Translations under genes and position numbers: made by a program | Notes under the pieces: model-generated | The model's input: only the letters and a program-made list of their open reading frames with translations | The model's database searches: none | What the model was told of the DNA's origin: nothing | Shown: piece by piece, positions 43,437-51,076 of the stretch | Layout of the letters: every line of letters starts with the position of its first letter | Position numbering within the stretch: position 1 is the first letter of the stretch | Source: Microbacterium sp. SS28 | Lineage (GTDB): Bacteria > Actinomycetota > Actinomycetes > Actinomycetales > Microbacteriaceae | Direction of reading: 5' to 3' | Assembly: GCF_022761035.1 (NCBI RefSeq) | Contig: NZ_JAKWJP010000001.1 | Span: 682,001-746,000 of the forward strand | DNA: 64,000 bases

Positions 43437-44891
43437 ATGCGAGCCTCAGATATTCCGACGGAGCTTCTGCCCGCCTTCGTCGTCGCCCAGGCGCTCGAGG
43501 CCGGTGTTCCGGCCGCCCGGCTTCGTAATGCCGATCTCACTTCTCCTTTCCACGGCACTCGCGCGATGCAGCCGCTCACCCCTGTCGAGCGCCTGAACGT
43601 CCTGATGAGAAGGGTCCCCGATCACGCCTTCGTCTGCGGGCCCACTGCCGGGCGGCGATTCGGGATGCCGCTGCCTCGACAGATGGAACGTGACGCGTAC
43701 ATCACTCCCATGTTGGGCGTGCCGCTGCCGCACAATCGCATCCGTCGGGCGGGGACCCGCGGTCGCGCGCTCCGAATCGCGGACGGCGACGTGATCGAAC
43801 GACAGGGCCTGCGGACGACCAGCGTCGAACGCACGTGGCGGGATCTCTCTGCCGAGCTGACGCTCAGCGCACTCGTCGCCGTCACGGACCATGTCATCTC
43901 ACGACGCCGGAAGCTCACGACGATCGAGTCGCTGAGACGGCACCATGCGGACGCAGGGCACACCCCAGGACGGTCGCTTCGCGGGCAGGCACTCGAGTTG
44001 TGCACACCGCACTCCGAGTCCCCACGAGAGTCGGAGTTGCGCGTCCTGCTCGTCCTCGCCGGTCTGCCCACGCCCGCGTGCAACGTGAGAATCTACGACG
44101 GGAGTCGTTTCGTCGCGCGCGTGGACATGATCTACGCGAGCGCGAGGCTCGTGATCGAGTATTACGGCGACTATCACCGCGACGCGGACCAGTGGAGCAG
44201 AGACGAATCTCGACGAGCCGAGCTCGAATCGCTCGGCTACCGCGTGACAGTCGTCACGCGCCGCGACTTCGATGATCCCGCGGCGTTCGCGGCCCGCATC
44301 CGTCGCCTTCTCGAAGCCTCACGGCGCCCCGGGCGGCAGCCCGCCAGTGAGGCCGTTGCGAGTGCGCCGACTCTCACGGCAATCCTTGGCGCGCCGATTC
44401 TGGCGACTCGCCACGAACCGTCGCCCACACCCGCACTTCCTGGCGACTCGCCAGAATCCGCGACCCGAACCCGCATATCTTGGGGACTCGGCGCGAATGG
44501 GCCCGTCCTACCGTGCGCCGATTCTGGCGACTCGCCACGAACCGTCGCCCACACCCGCACTTCCTGGCGACTCGCCAGAATCCGCGACCCGAACCCGCAT
44601 ATCTTGGGGACTCGGCGCGAATGGGCCCGTCCTACCGTGCGCCGATTCTGGCGACTCGCCACGAACCGTCGCCCACACCCGCACTTCCTGGCGACTCGCC
44701 AGAATCGACAAAGGCCAACGCCAGACGAGAGCGAGCGCGATCCTGCGGCGAGAGGCGGCGACGCGACGAGACGAACGCCCGGACGCGGCGATCGCAGGGG
44801 TTCGAGCGGCTCGACTAGAGCTCGACGCCGACGAGCACGGGCTCGGGCTGCAGCAGCAGGCCGAACTCGGACTGCACGCGGCCCTGGATGA
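43437..44891 (+). CDS. DUF559 endonuclease-like protein, C-terminus extended through repeats
   Basis: 484 residues as read, of which about the first 300 look like a real protein. Residues 1-190 resemble the N-terminal part of actinobacterial proteins often annotated AbiEi-like/DUF559, with a helix-rich VERTWRDLSAELTLSALVAVTDHVI. Residues 195-295 carry a Vsr-like PD-(D/E)XK fold: E198/E200, D230 (ARVDMIY), E241 (VIEYYGDYHRD) and a trailing VTVVTRRDF. From residue about 319 the frame runs through 124-bp tandem repeats and beyond, overlapping the murB end by 77 bases. The native stop therefore seems lost or displaced by the repeats. The start ATG 43437 lacks a clear Shine-Dalgarno. DNA cleavage activity is inferred from fold only. 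Confidence 0.7.
   Translation: MRASDIPTELLPAFVVAQALEAGVPAARLRNADLTSPFHGTRAMQPLTPVERLNVLMRRVPDHAFVCGPTAGRRFGMPLPRQMERDAYITPMLGVPLPHNRIRRAGTRGRALRIADGDVIERQGLRTTSVERTWRDLSAELTLSALVAVTDHVISRRRKLTTIESLRRHHADAGHTPGRSLRGQALELCTPHSESPRESELRVLLVLAGLPTPACNVRIYDGSRFVARVDMIYASARLVIEYYGDYHRDADQWSRDESRRAELESLGYRVTVVTRRDFDDPAAFAARIRRLLEASRRPGRQPASEAVASAPTLTAILGAPILATRHEPSPTPALPGDSPESATRTRISWGLGANGPVLPCADSGDSPRTVAHTRTSWRLARIRDPNPHILGTRREWARPTVRRFWRLATNRRPHPHFLATRQNRQRPTPDESERDPAARGGDATRRTPGRGDRRGSSGSTRARRRRARARAAAAGRTRTARGPG
44391..44706. repeat. 124-bp tandem repeat (2.5 copies) built from ~41-bp palindromic units
   Basis: Copies start at 44391, 44515 and 44639 (the last partial). The first two look identical by eye. 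Each 124-bp copy is itself three diverged units of 41, 40 and 43 bases, whose cores read TGGCGACTCGCCA, TGGCGACTCGCCA and a degenerate TGGGGACTCGGCG. Because 124 is not a multiple of three, each copy is read in a different frame, yet all stay open. Same family as 43181-43320. Confidence 0.9.
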
Positions 44892-45951
44892 AGCGGGCGA
44901 GCTCGGCGAGCTCGGCGGCACGGGCTCCGCCGCGGTTCGTCAGCGCGAGCGCGTGCTTGCTCGACAGGGCGGCGCGCGAGCGCGGCAGCTTGAAGCCCTT
45001 GCGCACGCCCGCCTGCTCGATGAGCCACGCGGCGCTCACCTTGACGTCGGCGCGCTCCGAAGGCGCGGGCGGCACGTAGCCGTCGAACTGCGCGAGCGGG
45101 ATGACCAGGACGGGATCGAGATCGGGCGCGACGGGCCAGCGCGGGCACTCATCCGGGAGAGTCAGAGCGAAGGATGCCGACACCACGGCGTTCTGGAAGA
45201 ACGAGCCGGCGCTGTACGTGTCGGGGTCGGCGTCGTCGAGCACCATGCCCTTGCGGCGGCGCGTGTCGAGGACGTGATCGCGGATCCAGGCGACCGTCAC
45301 GGCCTGATCCCCCGTGAGCCCGAGGGCCGAGCGCAGCTGGGCGCCCGCGATGGGGCGCTCGGCGTGCCCCACCTCCGCGAGCTCGAGCGTGACCGACAGG
45401 ATGACGGCGGAGCGCAGCGGCACCGACCCGTAGTGGTGCTTGAGGACGGAGGTGCGGAAGCCGAGCCCCAGGTCGGCGGCCGCCACCGTGACGGGTGCGG
45501 AGGCGCCTTCGTCGAGCAGGTCGACCTCGACGAGGGTCTGCACGATCTCCTGGCCGTACGCGCCGATGTTCTGCACGGGCGCGGCGCCGATCGTCCCAGG
45601 GATCCCCGACATCGCCTCGATGCCCGCGAGGCCCTCGGCGACGGCGTAGGCGACGACCTCGTCCCAGTCATGGCCCGCCTGCACGCGCAGGCGTGCGAAG
45701 CCCGGCCGGGGTGACGGCATCCGTTCGATCCCGCGCGTGAGGATGCGCACGACCGTGCCGTCGAACGGCTCGTCGCCCGCGAAGAGATTGGACCCGCCGC
45801 CGAGCACGAGCCACTCGTCGCCGTCGCCCCATACATCGGTGAGGGCGTGGATGAGCTCGTCAGCGGTGTGCGCGTCGATCATGCGCGCGGGGATGCCGCC
45901 CGTGCGCAGCGTCGTGAGCTGTGCGAGCGGAAGGGGCTCGACGTCGGGCAT
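44815..45951 (-). CDS. murB: UDP-N-acetylenolpyruvoylglucosamine reductase
   Basis: 378 residues, FAD enzyme of peptidoglycan precursor synthesis. LTTLRTGGIPARM, LVLGGGSNLFAGDE (FAD binding), GIEAMSGIPGTIGAAPVQNIGAYGQEI and the catalytic Ser in YSAGSFFQNAVV are intact. The start lies three bases after the hadB-like stop, so it is co-transcribed with the two dehydratase genes. The C-terminus reaches into the repeat-extended frame of the convergent gene. Confidence 0.97.
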   Translation of the reverse strand: MPDVEPLPLAQLTTLRTGGIPARMIDAHTADELIHALTDVWGDGDEWLVLGGGSNLFAGDEPFDGTVVRILTRGIERMPSPRPGFARLRVQAGHDWDEVVAYAVAEGLAGIEAMSGIPGTIGAAPVQNIGAYGQEIVQTLVEVDLLDEGASAPVTVAAADLGLGFRTSVLKHHYGSVPLRSAVILSVTLELAEVGHAERPIAGAQLRSALGLTGDQAVTVAWIRDHVLDTRRRKGMVLDDADPDTYSAGSFFQNAVVSASFALTLPDECPRWPVAPDLDPVLVIPLAQFDGYVPPAPSERADVKVSAAWLIEQAGVRKGFKLPRSRAALSSKHALALTNRGGARAAELAELARFIQGRVQSEFGLLLQPEPVLVGVEL

Positions 45952-45954
45952 CGG

Positions 45955-46359
45955 CTATGCGCGGCGGACGCGGACCTGCGCCTTGACGAGCACCGACGTG
46001 CCGTCGTGCGTCACAGTGAGGTCGATGCGGACCGTCTCGTCGTCGACGGCGCCGACCTTCGCGACGATCGTGAGATCGGCTCCGGCCTCGGGGTCGACGA
46101 TGACGGGACGCGTGAACCGCACGCCGTAGTCGACGATGCGGCCGGAGTCGCCGACCCACGGCACGATCGTCTCGACCGCGAGGCCCATCGTGAGCATGCC
46201 GTGCGCGAGGACGCCCGGCAGGCCGACCGAAGCCGCGACGTCGTCGCGATAGTGGATCGGGTTGAAGTCGCCCGAGGCGCCCGCGTAGCGGACGAGCGAC
46301 TCCCGGGTCAGGTGGACGGTGCGCTCGGCGACGACGTCGCCGACGGTCAGCTCGCTCAT
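45955..46359 (-). CDS. MaoC-like dehydratase, HadB type
   Basis: 134 residues, hot-dog fold. YAGASGDFNPIHYRDDVAASVGLPGVLAHGM holds the hydratase-2 motif with the catalytic Asp and His. In mycobacteria HadB pairs with HadA for the dehydration step of fatty acid elongation. The start overlaps the HadA-like stop (ATGA at 46356-46359). The HadA-HadB-MurB order is common in actinobacteria. A substrate beyond acyl thioesters cannot be stated. Confidence 0.88.
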   Translation of the reverse strand: MSELTVGDVVAERTVHLTRESLVRYAGASGDFNPIHYRDDVAASVGLPGVLAHGMLTMGLAVETIVPWVGDSGRIVDYGVRFTRPVIVDPEAGADLTIVAKVGAVDDETVRIDLTVTHDGTSVLVKAQVRVRRA

Positions 46360-46805
46360 GCGGGTCCCTCCCCGACGACGAGGACGGATGTCGCGGTCAC
46401 GACGTGCGCGCCTGCGGCATCCGTGATCGTCGCATCGCTCGTGACCATCGCGTTGCCGCCGAGCATGCGGATGCCGGTCACCGCGAGCGTCGCCGTGAGC
46501 TCGTCGCCCGCGACGATGGGCCGCGTGTAGGCGAAGCGCTGCTCGGCGTGCAGGACGTTCTGGAGCACGATGCCCGAGTCGGGCTCGGCGAGCAGCTGCT
46601 GCAGCGTGAGGTCCTGTACGACCATCGCAAAGGTCGGCGGCGCGACGACGTCGGCGTAGCCGAGCGCCTGCGCGGCGGCGGGGTCGGTGTGCTGGGCGTC
46701 GTCCGCGAAGACGGCGCGCGCGAACTCGCGCACCTTCTCGCGCCCGACGAGGTAGGGGGGCGTCGGAGGGAAGACGCGCCCGATGAGCTCGGGGTTCACT
46801 GGCAC
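46356..46805 (-). CDS. MaoC-like dehydratase N-terminal domain protein, HadA type
   Basis: 149 residues, hot-dog fold lacking the D-x4-H catalytic pair seen in the partner, as in HadA/HadC. It starts PVNPELIGRVFPPTPPYLVGREKVREFARAV, the UPF0336 signature. It should form the heterodimer with the next gene. GTG 46805 has TAGGAT six bases upstream (46817-46812), a leaderless start. Confidence 0.88.
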   Translation of the reverse strand: MPVNPELIGRVFPPTPPYLVGREKVREFARAVFADDAQHTDPAAAQALGYADVVAPPTFAMVVQDLTLQQLLAEPDSGIVLQNVLHAEQRFAYTRPIVAGDELTATLAVTGIRMLGGNAMVTSDATITDAAGAHVVTATSVLVVGEGPA

Positions 46806-46811
46806 CGTGCC

Positions 46812-46817
46812 ATCCTA
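46812..46817 (-). promoter_or_regulatory. -10 box of the hadA-hadB-murB operon
   Basis: TAGGAT on the minus strand, six bases before GTG 46805; leaderless arrangement. Confidence 0.55.
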
Positions 46818-46852
46818 TCGAGCGGCCGCGACGGCCCCCGCCGGGAGAAAGG

Positions 46853-47650
46853 TCAGCGCTTCCGCTCGCGGATCGCCTTGTAGGCCATCTGGCCGGCGAT
46901 GAAGGTCAGGAAGATCGCGAACAGGATGTTGGCGGTCAGCGGGTCGACGAGGGTCGCGATCCAGGCGCCGAGGGCCGTCGTCGTGCAGGCCGCGCCGCCG
47001 ATGAACGCGGCGGCGACGAGGTCGACGTTGCCGCGGCGCAGGTTGCCGACGGTGCCCGAGATCGCCGTCGGGATCATCATGAGCAGCGACGTGCCCTTCG
47101 CGACGAGGTCGCTCGTGCCGAACAGCAGCATGAGCGCCGGAACGACGATGATGCCGCCGCCGACGCCGATGAGTCCCGCGATCGTGCCCGTCGCGACGCC
47201 GAGCACGAGCAGTCCGACGATCGTCAGCGGATTGAGCGGGAACTCCGCGTCACGCGACGGGATCACGACGAAGAGCATGACGATGACGAACGCGAGGAAC
47301 GCGACGAAACCCCAGCGGAGCGCTGTGACCGAGACGCGGGGCAGGAGCCACGTGCCCAGCTGCGCTCCGCCGACGGCGCCCGCCGCGAGGATGAGCGCGG
47401 GGATCCACGCGACGGACCCGTGCACGGCATAGGAGATGACGCCGACCGTCGCGGTCGGCACGATCGCCGCGAGCGACGTGCCCGCCGCGAGGCGCTGGTC
47501 GTACTTCAGCGTGAGCACGAGCAGCGGCACGATCACGGTGCCGCCGCCGACGCCGAAGAGGCCCGACAGCAGTCCCGCGAGCAGGCCGATCGCGATGCAC
47601 GCGATGAAGAACACGGGGCGGCGCGCGACGCGCGGTGCGGCATCCGTCAT
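46853..47650 (-). CDS. TauE/SafE (TSUP) family membrane transporter
   Basis: 265 residues with about eight helices and two inverted halves, each with the TSUP motif: GLLAGLLSGLFGVGGGTVIVPLL and GTIAGLIGVGGGIIVVPAL. The family exports sulfite, sulfoacetate or related anions. ATG 47650 lies one base after the stop of the DUF2510 gene, so it is the second gene of that transcript. Confidence 0.9.
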   Translation of the reverse strand: MTDAAPRVARRPVFFIACIAIGLLAGLLSGLFGVGGGTVIVPLLVLTLKYDQRLAAGTSLAAIVPTATVGVISYAVHGSVAWIPALILAAGAVGGAQLGTWLLPRVSVTALRWGFVAFLAFVIVMLFVVIPSRDAEFPLNPLTIVGLLVLGVATGTIAGLIGVGGGIIVVPALMLLFGTSDLVAKGTSLLMMIPTAISGTVGNLRRGNVDLVAAAFIGGAACTTTALGAWIATLVDPLTANILFAIFLTFIAGQMAYKAIRERKR

Positions 47651-47651
47651 C

Positions 47652-48323
47652 TCACTCACCACCCACGTCGTCGATGACCCACGCATCGCCGGAGGAGATG
47701 AGGTAGTACTCCCAGCGGTCCTCGCCCGGTGCGGGCTCGTCGAGCGGCTCGCCGTCGTCGTCGACGCTGCTCATGAACGTCTCGGTCGTGAAGACGGTGA
47801 TGACATCGCCGTCGGTCGAGGTTCCGGTGACCTCGACGACGTAGTCGGACGTCGAATCCACGAAGTACTGGGCGGAATCGACGAAGGCCGCGCAGTCGGG
47901 CAGCTCCAGCTCGTCGCGGAACTCCTCGGTCGTGACGGCCAGGAAGAGGTCGCAGTCGACCTGCTGCCAGGCCTGGTCGTATTGCCGCACCGTCTCGACC
48001 GCGGCGGCCTCGTCGGGCGTGCTCGGTTCGACTCCCCCGCCGTCGCCGCCGCTCGCGCCCATGAGCCCTGCGAGCGCCATGGGGATGAGCACGATCGCGG
48101 CGATGACGGCGCCGAGGGCGACGACACCGAGCACGGTCCACACGATCCACAGCCGCGACTTCTTCGCGGGCGTCACGGGCGGGTAGCCGGGGCCGGCCGG
48201 CGGTCCGGGGGTCGCGAGGGAGGCCGGCGCGGCGGACTCGACGTGCTCGGTCCACCCGACGCCGTTCCACCAGCGCCGGGCGCCGTGACCGTCGTCGTAC
48301 CAGCCGGGAGGGGTCGAACTCAT
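47652..48323 (-). CDS. DUF2510 membrane protein
   Basis: 223 residues. The N-terminus PPGWYDDGHGARRWWNGVGWTEHV is the DUF2510 motif, followed by a Pro-rich linker, one membrane helix (about 58-85) and an extracytoplasmic domain with two Cys (CDLFL, DCAAF) that may form a disulfide. Role unknown. ATG 48323 has TAGGGT six bases upstream (48335-48330), a leaderless start. Co-transcribed with the TSUP transporter. Confidence 0.85.
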   Translation of the reverse strand: MSSTPPGWYDDGHGARRWWNGVGWTEHVESAAPASLATPGPPAGPGYPPVTPAKKSRLWIVWTVLGVVALGAVIAAIVLIPMALAGLMGASGGDGGGVEPSTPDEAAAVETVRQYDQAWQQVDCDLFLAVTTEEFRDELELPDCAAFVDSAQYFVDSTSDYVVEVTGTSTDGDVITVFTTETFMSSVDDDGEPLDEPAPGEDRWEYYLISSGDAWVIDDVGGE

Positions 48324-48329
48324 GCGGCA

Positions 48330-48335
48330 ACCCTA
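48330..48335 (-). promoter_or_regulatory. -10 box of the DUF2510-TSUP operon
   Basis: TAGGGT on the minus strand, six bases before ATG 48323. Confidence 0.5.
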
Positions 48336-48366
48336 CCGGCGGGCCAGCCGCCTCCCGCGCCGCCCG

Positions 48367-49272
48367 TCACCCTCTGCGCAGGCCGCCGAGGAGGCTCGGA
48401 TTCGGGTCGTGCCACTTCTGCATCGACTGCAGCAGCCAGAACGCGAGGAACAGGCCGAGCGCGATGAACTCGCACACGAAGATGGGCGGGACGGCGGCAT
48501 CCGGAATCCCTCCCCCGACCACGATCGCGGTCAGCACGATGATGTCGAGGACGAGCCCCACCGCGATGGCGATGTTGGCGATCGCCATCGCCCGCGAGGG
48601 CTGCGCCCACGACGGATCGCCCGAGTGCGGGAAGGCGTTCCACACCGCGACGGCCGCGATCACGAGGAAGAACGCGCTCGTCGCGACGTAGTGCGCGGTG
48701 TCGAGGAACGCAGCGCGCGCGAACGTCCACGTCGACCACACGACAGCGAGCACGACGACGGCGAGGACGACGGATGCCGCGATCTGGCGCCACTCGAGCG
48801 ACTGTCGGCGCCGGATGACGAGTGCGACGACGACCGCGACGAGCCCCACGACGAGATACGTCGCGATGTCGTTGTCGACGCCCGCGCGGTACTCGACGGG
48901 TACGCACGGCACGCCGCCGGCGCACGTCGCGACGACGCCGGGGATGCCACCGGGGAAGATCGGCGTCGGCACGAGGGCGATGAGCGGCCCGATGAGGGCC
49001 GCGGCATCGAGGAGGTTGCGCTCGACGCCGCGCCCCGAGAGCGCGAACAGGCCGAACGAGGCCGCGATCAGAGCGCCCACGAAGGCGTTGCGCGCGGGCG
49101 AGTAGTAGTAGGCGCTGATCGAGTCGAGCAGCCCCACCTCGGCGAACGCGAAGCCGACGGCGGCGGCGATCACGACGACGGTTCCCGCGATGCCGAGGCG
49201 CACGTACCGGTATGTGCGGAGGAGGGATGTCTCGTCCGCGACGATCGCCGTCGCCCGCGTCGCTGCGCTCAC
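48367..49272 (-). CDS. Polytopic membrane protein of unknown function
   Basis: About 301 residues with roughly eight hydrophobic helices. The segment SISAYYYSPARNAFVGALIA after helix 1 is distinctive, and a Cys pair (TCAGGVPC) lies in an outside loop near 120. I do not recognise a functional family. GTG 49272 is preferred over GTG 49281 because TACCGT (49285-49280) stands seven bases upstream of it. It stands alone. Confidence 0.8.
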   Translation of the reverse strand: MSAATRATAIVADETSLLRTYRYVRLGIAGTVVVIAAAVGFAFAEVGLLDSISAYYYSPARNAFVGALIAASFGLFALSGRGVERNLLDAAALIGPLIALVPTPIFPGGIPGVVATCAGGVPCVPVEYRAGVDNDIATYLVVGLVAVVVALVIRRRQSLEWRQIAASVVLAVVVLAVVWSTWTFARAAFLDTAHYVATSAFFLVIAAVAVWNAFPHSGDPSWAQPSRAMAIANIAIAVGLVLDIIVLTAIVVGGGIPDAAVPPIFVCEFIALGLFLAFWLLQSMQKWHDPNPSLLGGLRRG

Positions 49273-49279
49273 GCGGGCC

Positions 49280-49285
49280 ACGGTA
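49280..49285 (-). promoter_or_regulatory. -10 box of the membrane protein gene
   Basis: TACCGT on the minus strand, seven bases before GTG 49272; this decides the start. Confidence 0.5.
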
Positions 49286-49483
49286 TCCGAGTCTCCCGAC
49301 GCCGGGCCGCGCGCCGCGGCGGAACGGGGATGTTACAGGTCTGCGAAGTCCTTTCGCATCGGCGGCCCGAAGCCCGCGGGCGCGCCTATCGTTGCGATCA
49401 GACCCGTCGTCGTGTCACCTCGGACCTCGTCCGATGTCCGTCGATCCGGCCGGGTCCGATCGTCGAGTGCGGCAGCGGGTCGA

Positions 49484-49530
49484 GGTCCTCCTCGGGAGCT
49501 GACGCCGGAACGCTTCTCCCGGGGAGGACC
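49484..49530 (-). terminator. Terminator downstream of the DUF1206 gene
   Basis: A 15-bp stem (49484-49498 with 49516-49530, one T-G wobble) and a 17-nt loop lies 45 bases past the DUF1206 stop. The remainder of 49286-49483 shows no coding signal in either direction. Confidence 0.7.
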
Positions 49531-49574
49531 GCCCAGCCCGGCTCCGACCCGCTCGGAACACGGGACGGGCGCGA

Positions 49575-50375
49575 TCACATCCGCGCGTAGCGGGCGCGGG
49601 CGATGCAGAAGAGACCGTAGATCCCGAGCCCCGCGCCGACGACCCACAGGATGACGGTGCCGAACGGCAGCTGAGCGAGCGAGTGCAGAGCCGTGTCGAG
49701 TCCTCCGGCGTTCTCGGGGTCGTGCGCGACCGCCGCGACGACGAAGAGGATCCCGACGATCGCGACGGCGATGCCCTTCGCGATGTAGCCGACGACTCCG
49801 AAGGTCACGATCCCCTTGCGCGCCACCTCGTTCGGGCGCCGCAGGTTCTTCTCGAACCTGCGCGTGACGCCGCGCACGACGAACGCGACGCCGATCGCCG
49901 CGATCCCGACTCCGACGAGGCCGATGACGAAGACGCCCGCGGGGGCCGCCATCAGCTGGGCGCTGAAGGTCTGAGCGGTCTCCGACGAATCGGAGCGCCC
50001 GCCGAGCGCATAGACGATCGCCGTCCCGGCGATCGCGAGGTAGACGATCGCCGTGCCGACGAGCTTGGCGCGCTTGCCCCACTTCTTCGCGGTCTCGGGA
50101 TCGCGCTCCAGGATCGCCTCGATGATCTGCCACGCGGCGAGAGCGACGAGGCCGAGCGCCGTGACCCAGAGCAGGACGACGCCAGCGGGCACGGCGCGGA
50201 TCTGCTCCATCGCACCGCTCTGATCGGCCACTCCCACACCTCCCGTCGCGATGGAGATCGCGATGCCCCCGATGACGAGGTGGATGATGCCGAGGACGAT
50301 GTAGCCGATCCTCGCAGCGATGCGGAAACCGGTCGAATCCTCGGCCGCTCGGGCGGCGGCCTTGGGTGTTGTCAT
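49575..50375 (-). CDS. DUF1206 membrane protein
   Basis: 266 residues with three repeats of a two-helix unit, each beginning with an (A/V)-R-(I/F/K)-G-Y-(I/V)-like helix (IAARIGYIVLGIIHLVIGG; GKRAKLVGTAIVYLAIAGTA; VARKGIVTFGVVGYIAKGIA), the DUF1206 pattern. Function unknown. ATG 50375 has TAATCT six bases upstream (50387-50382). Confidence 0.85.
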   Translation of the reverse strand: MTTPKAAARAAEDSTGFRIAARIGYIVLGIIHLVIGGIAISIATGGVGVADQSGAMEQIRAVPAGVVLLWVTALGLVALAAWQIIEAILERDPETAKKWGKRAKLVGTAIVYLAIAGTAIVYALGGRSDSSETAQTFSAQLMAAPAGVFVIGLVGVGIAAIGVAFVVRGVTRRFEKNLRRPNEVARKGIVTFGVVGYIAKGIAVAIVGILFVVAAVAHDPENAGGLDTALHSLAQLPFGTVILWVVGAGLGIYGLFCIARARYARM

Positions 50376-50381
50376 ATGCGC

Positions 50382-50387
50382 AGATTA
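50382..50387 (-). promoter_or_regulatory. -10 box of the DUF1206 gene
   Basis: TAATCT on the minus strand, six bases before ATG 50375. Confidence 0.5.
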
Positions 50388-50502
50388 CCCACCCGGCACC
50401 GCGCGGGGAGGCGGCTTGACGAACGGCCGTCGCGGAGGCAGGAGGCGGGCCGAGACCGATGCCGCGCGGCCGCACGCGCGCGGCCGGGACTGCCCGCGCA
50501 TG

Positions 50503-50538
50503 CGAGAAGACCCCGCGCCGCAGCGCAGGGTCTTCTCG
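50503..50538 (-). terminator. Terminator downstream of the GlsB/YeaQ gene
   Basis: CGAGAAGACCC (50503-50513) pairs with GGGTCTTCTCG (50528-50538), with a further GCG/CGC after one mismatch; it lies 57 bases past the stop at 50596. Confidence 0.75.
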
Positions 50539-50595
50539 TGTGCGCCCGCGGGGCGCGCCGGGTGTGCGACCGGCGGCCGGCGGATCGTTGTCGGA

Positions 50596-50871
50596 TTACC
50601 GCGTGACGCGACGACGCGTGACGGCGACGTAGATGCCCAGGACGATGATCGCGCCGATGATCGACCCGATGATGCCCGACGGCTGGAGGAATCCGCCCGC
50701 GGGGTCGGCGCCGAAGATCAGGAAGCCGAGGAAGCCTCCGACGAACGAGCCGACGATGCCGAGGACGATCGTCATCAGGATTCCGATGTTCTGCTTGCCG
50801 GGGATGATCAGGCGCGCGAGGAGACCGGCGATCAGGCCGATGACGATGAGTCCGAGGATGGTCCAGAGCAT
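50596..50871 (-). CDS. GlsB/YeaQ/YmgE family stress membrane protein
   Basis: 91 residues with three helices and the glycine-rich family pattern ILGLIVIGLIAGLLARLIIPGKQNIGI and GIVGSFVGGFLGFLIFG. Related proteins are induced by stress. AGGAAA stands seven bases before the ATG. Confidence 0.9.
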   Translation of the reverse strand: MLWTILGLIVIGLIAGLLARLIIPGKQNIGILMTIVLGIVGSFVGGFLGFLIFGADPAGGFLQPSGIIGSIIGAIIVLGIYVAVTRRRVTR

Positions 50872-51064
50872 GATGAATTTCCTTCCTGATGGCACCAGGG
50901 GGGTGCTGTGCCCACGCTCGGGGACGTGGAGTGCATGCACGCTAGCAGGGGGGTCCTCGTGGCGATCGGAGGGCTGGACAGAAGGCGAACGGGGGCGTAT
51001 TATCCCGGCGCGCGGGCGTCGAAATCGCGGATGCCGCACGGCGCGTCGCCTGCGCCGCACTCTG

Positions 51065-51070
51065 TAGCCT
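51065..51070 (+). promoter_or_regulatory. -10 box of the LLM oxidoreductase gene
   Basis: TAGCCT six bases before ATG 51077; leaderless arrangement. Confidence 0.5.
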
Positions 51071-51076
51071 GAGCGG

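Noticed and set aside
43181-44706. CRISPR array
   Set aside because: The ~41-bp units are diverged palindromes with related rather than unique sequence between them, there are no constant repeats with variable spacers, and no cas gene is nearby.
43437-44891. Type IV toxin-antitoxin (AbiEi) antitoxin with a neighbouring toxin
   Set aside because: No AbiEii-like nucleotidyltransferase is adjacent; the catalytic residues seen are those of an endonuclease fold, and the neighbours are murB and aspartate aminotransferase.
49286-49574. A gene in the gap between the membrane protein and DUF1206 genes
   Set aside because: Short frames exist, but none has a start signal, family motif or codon pattern like its neighbours; the gap holds a terminator.
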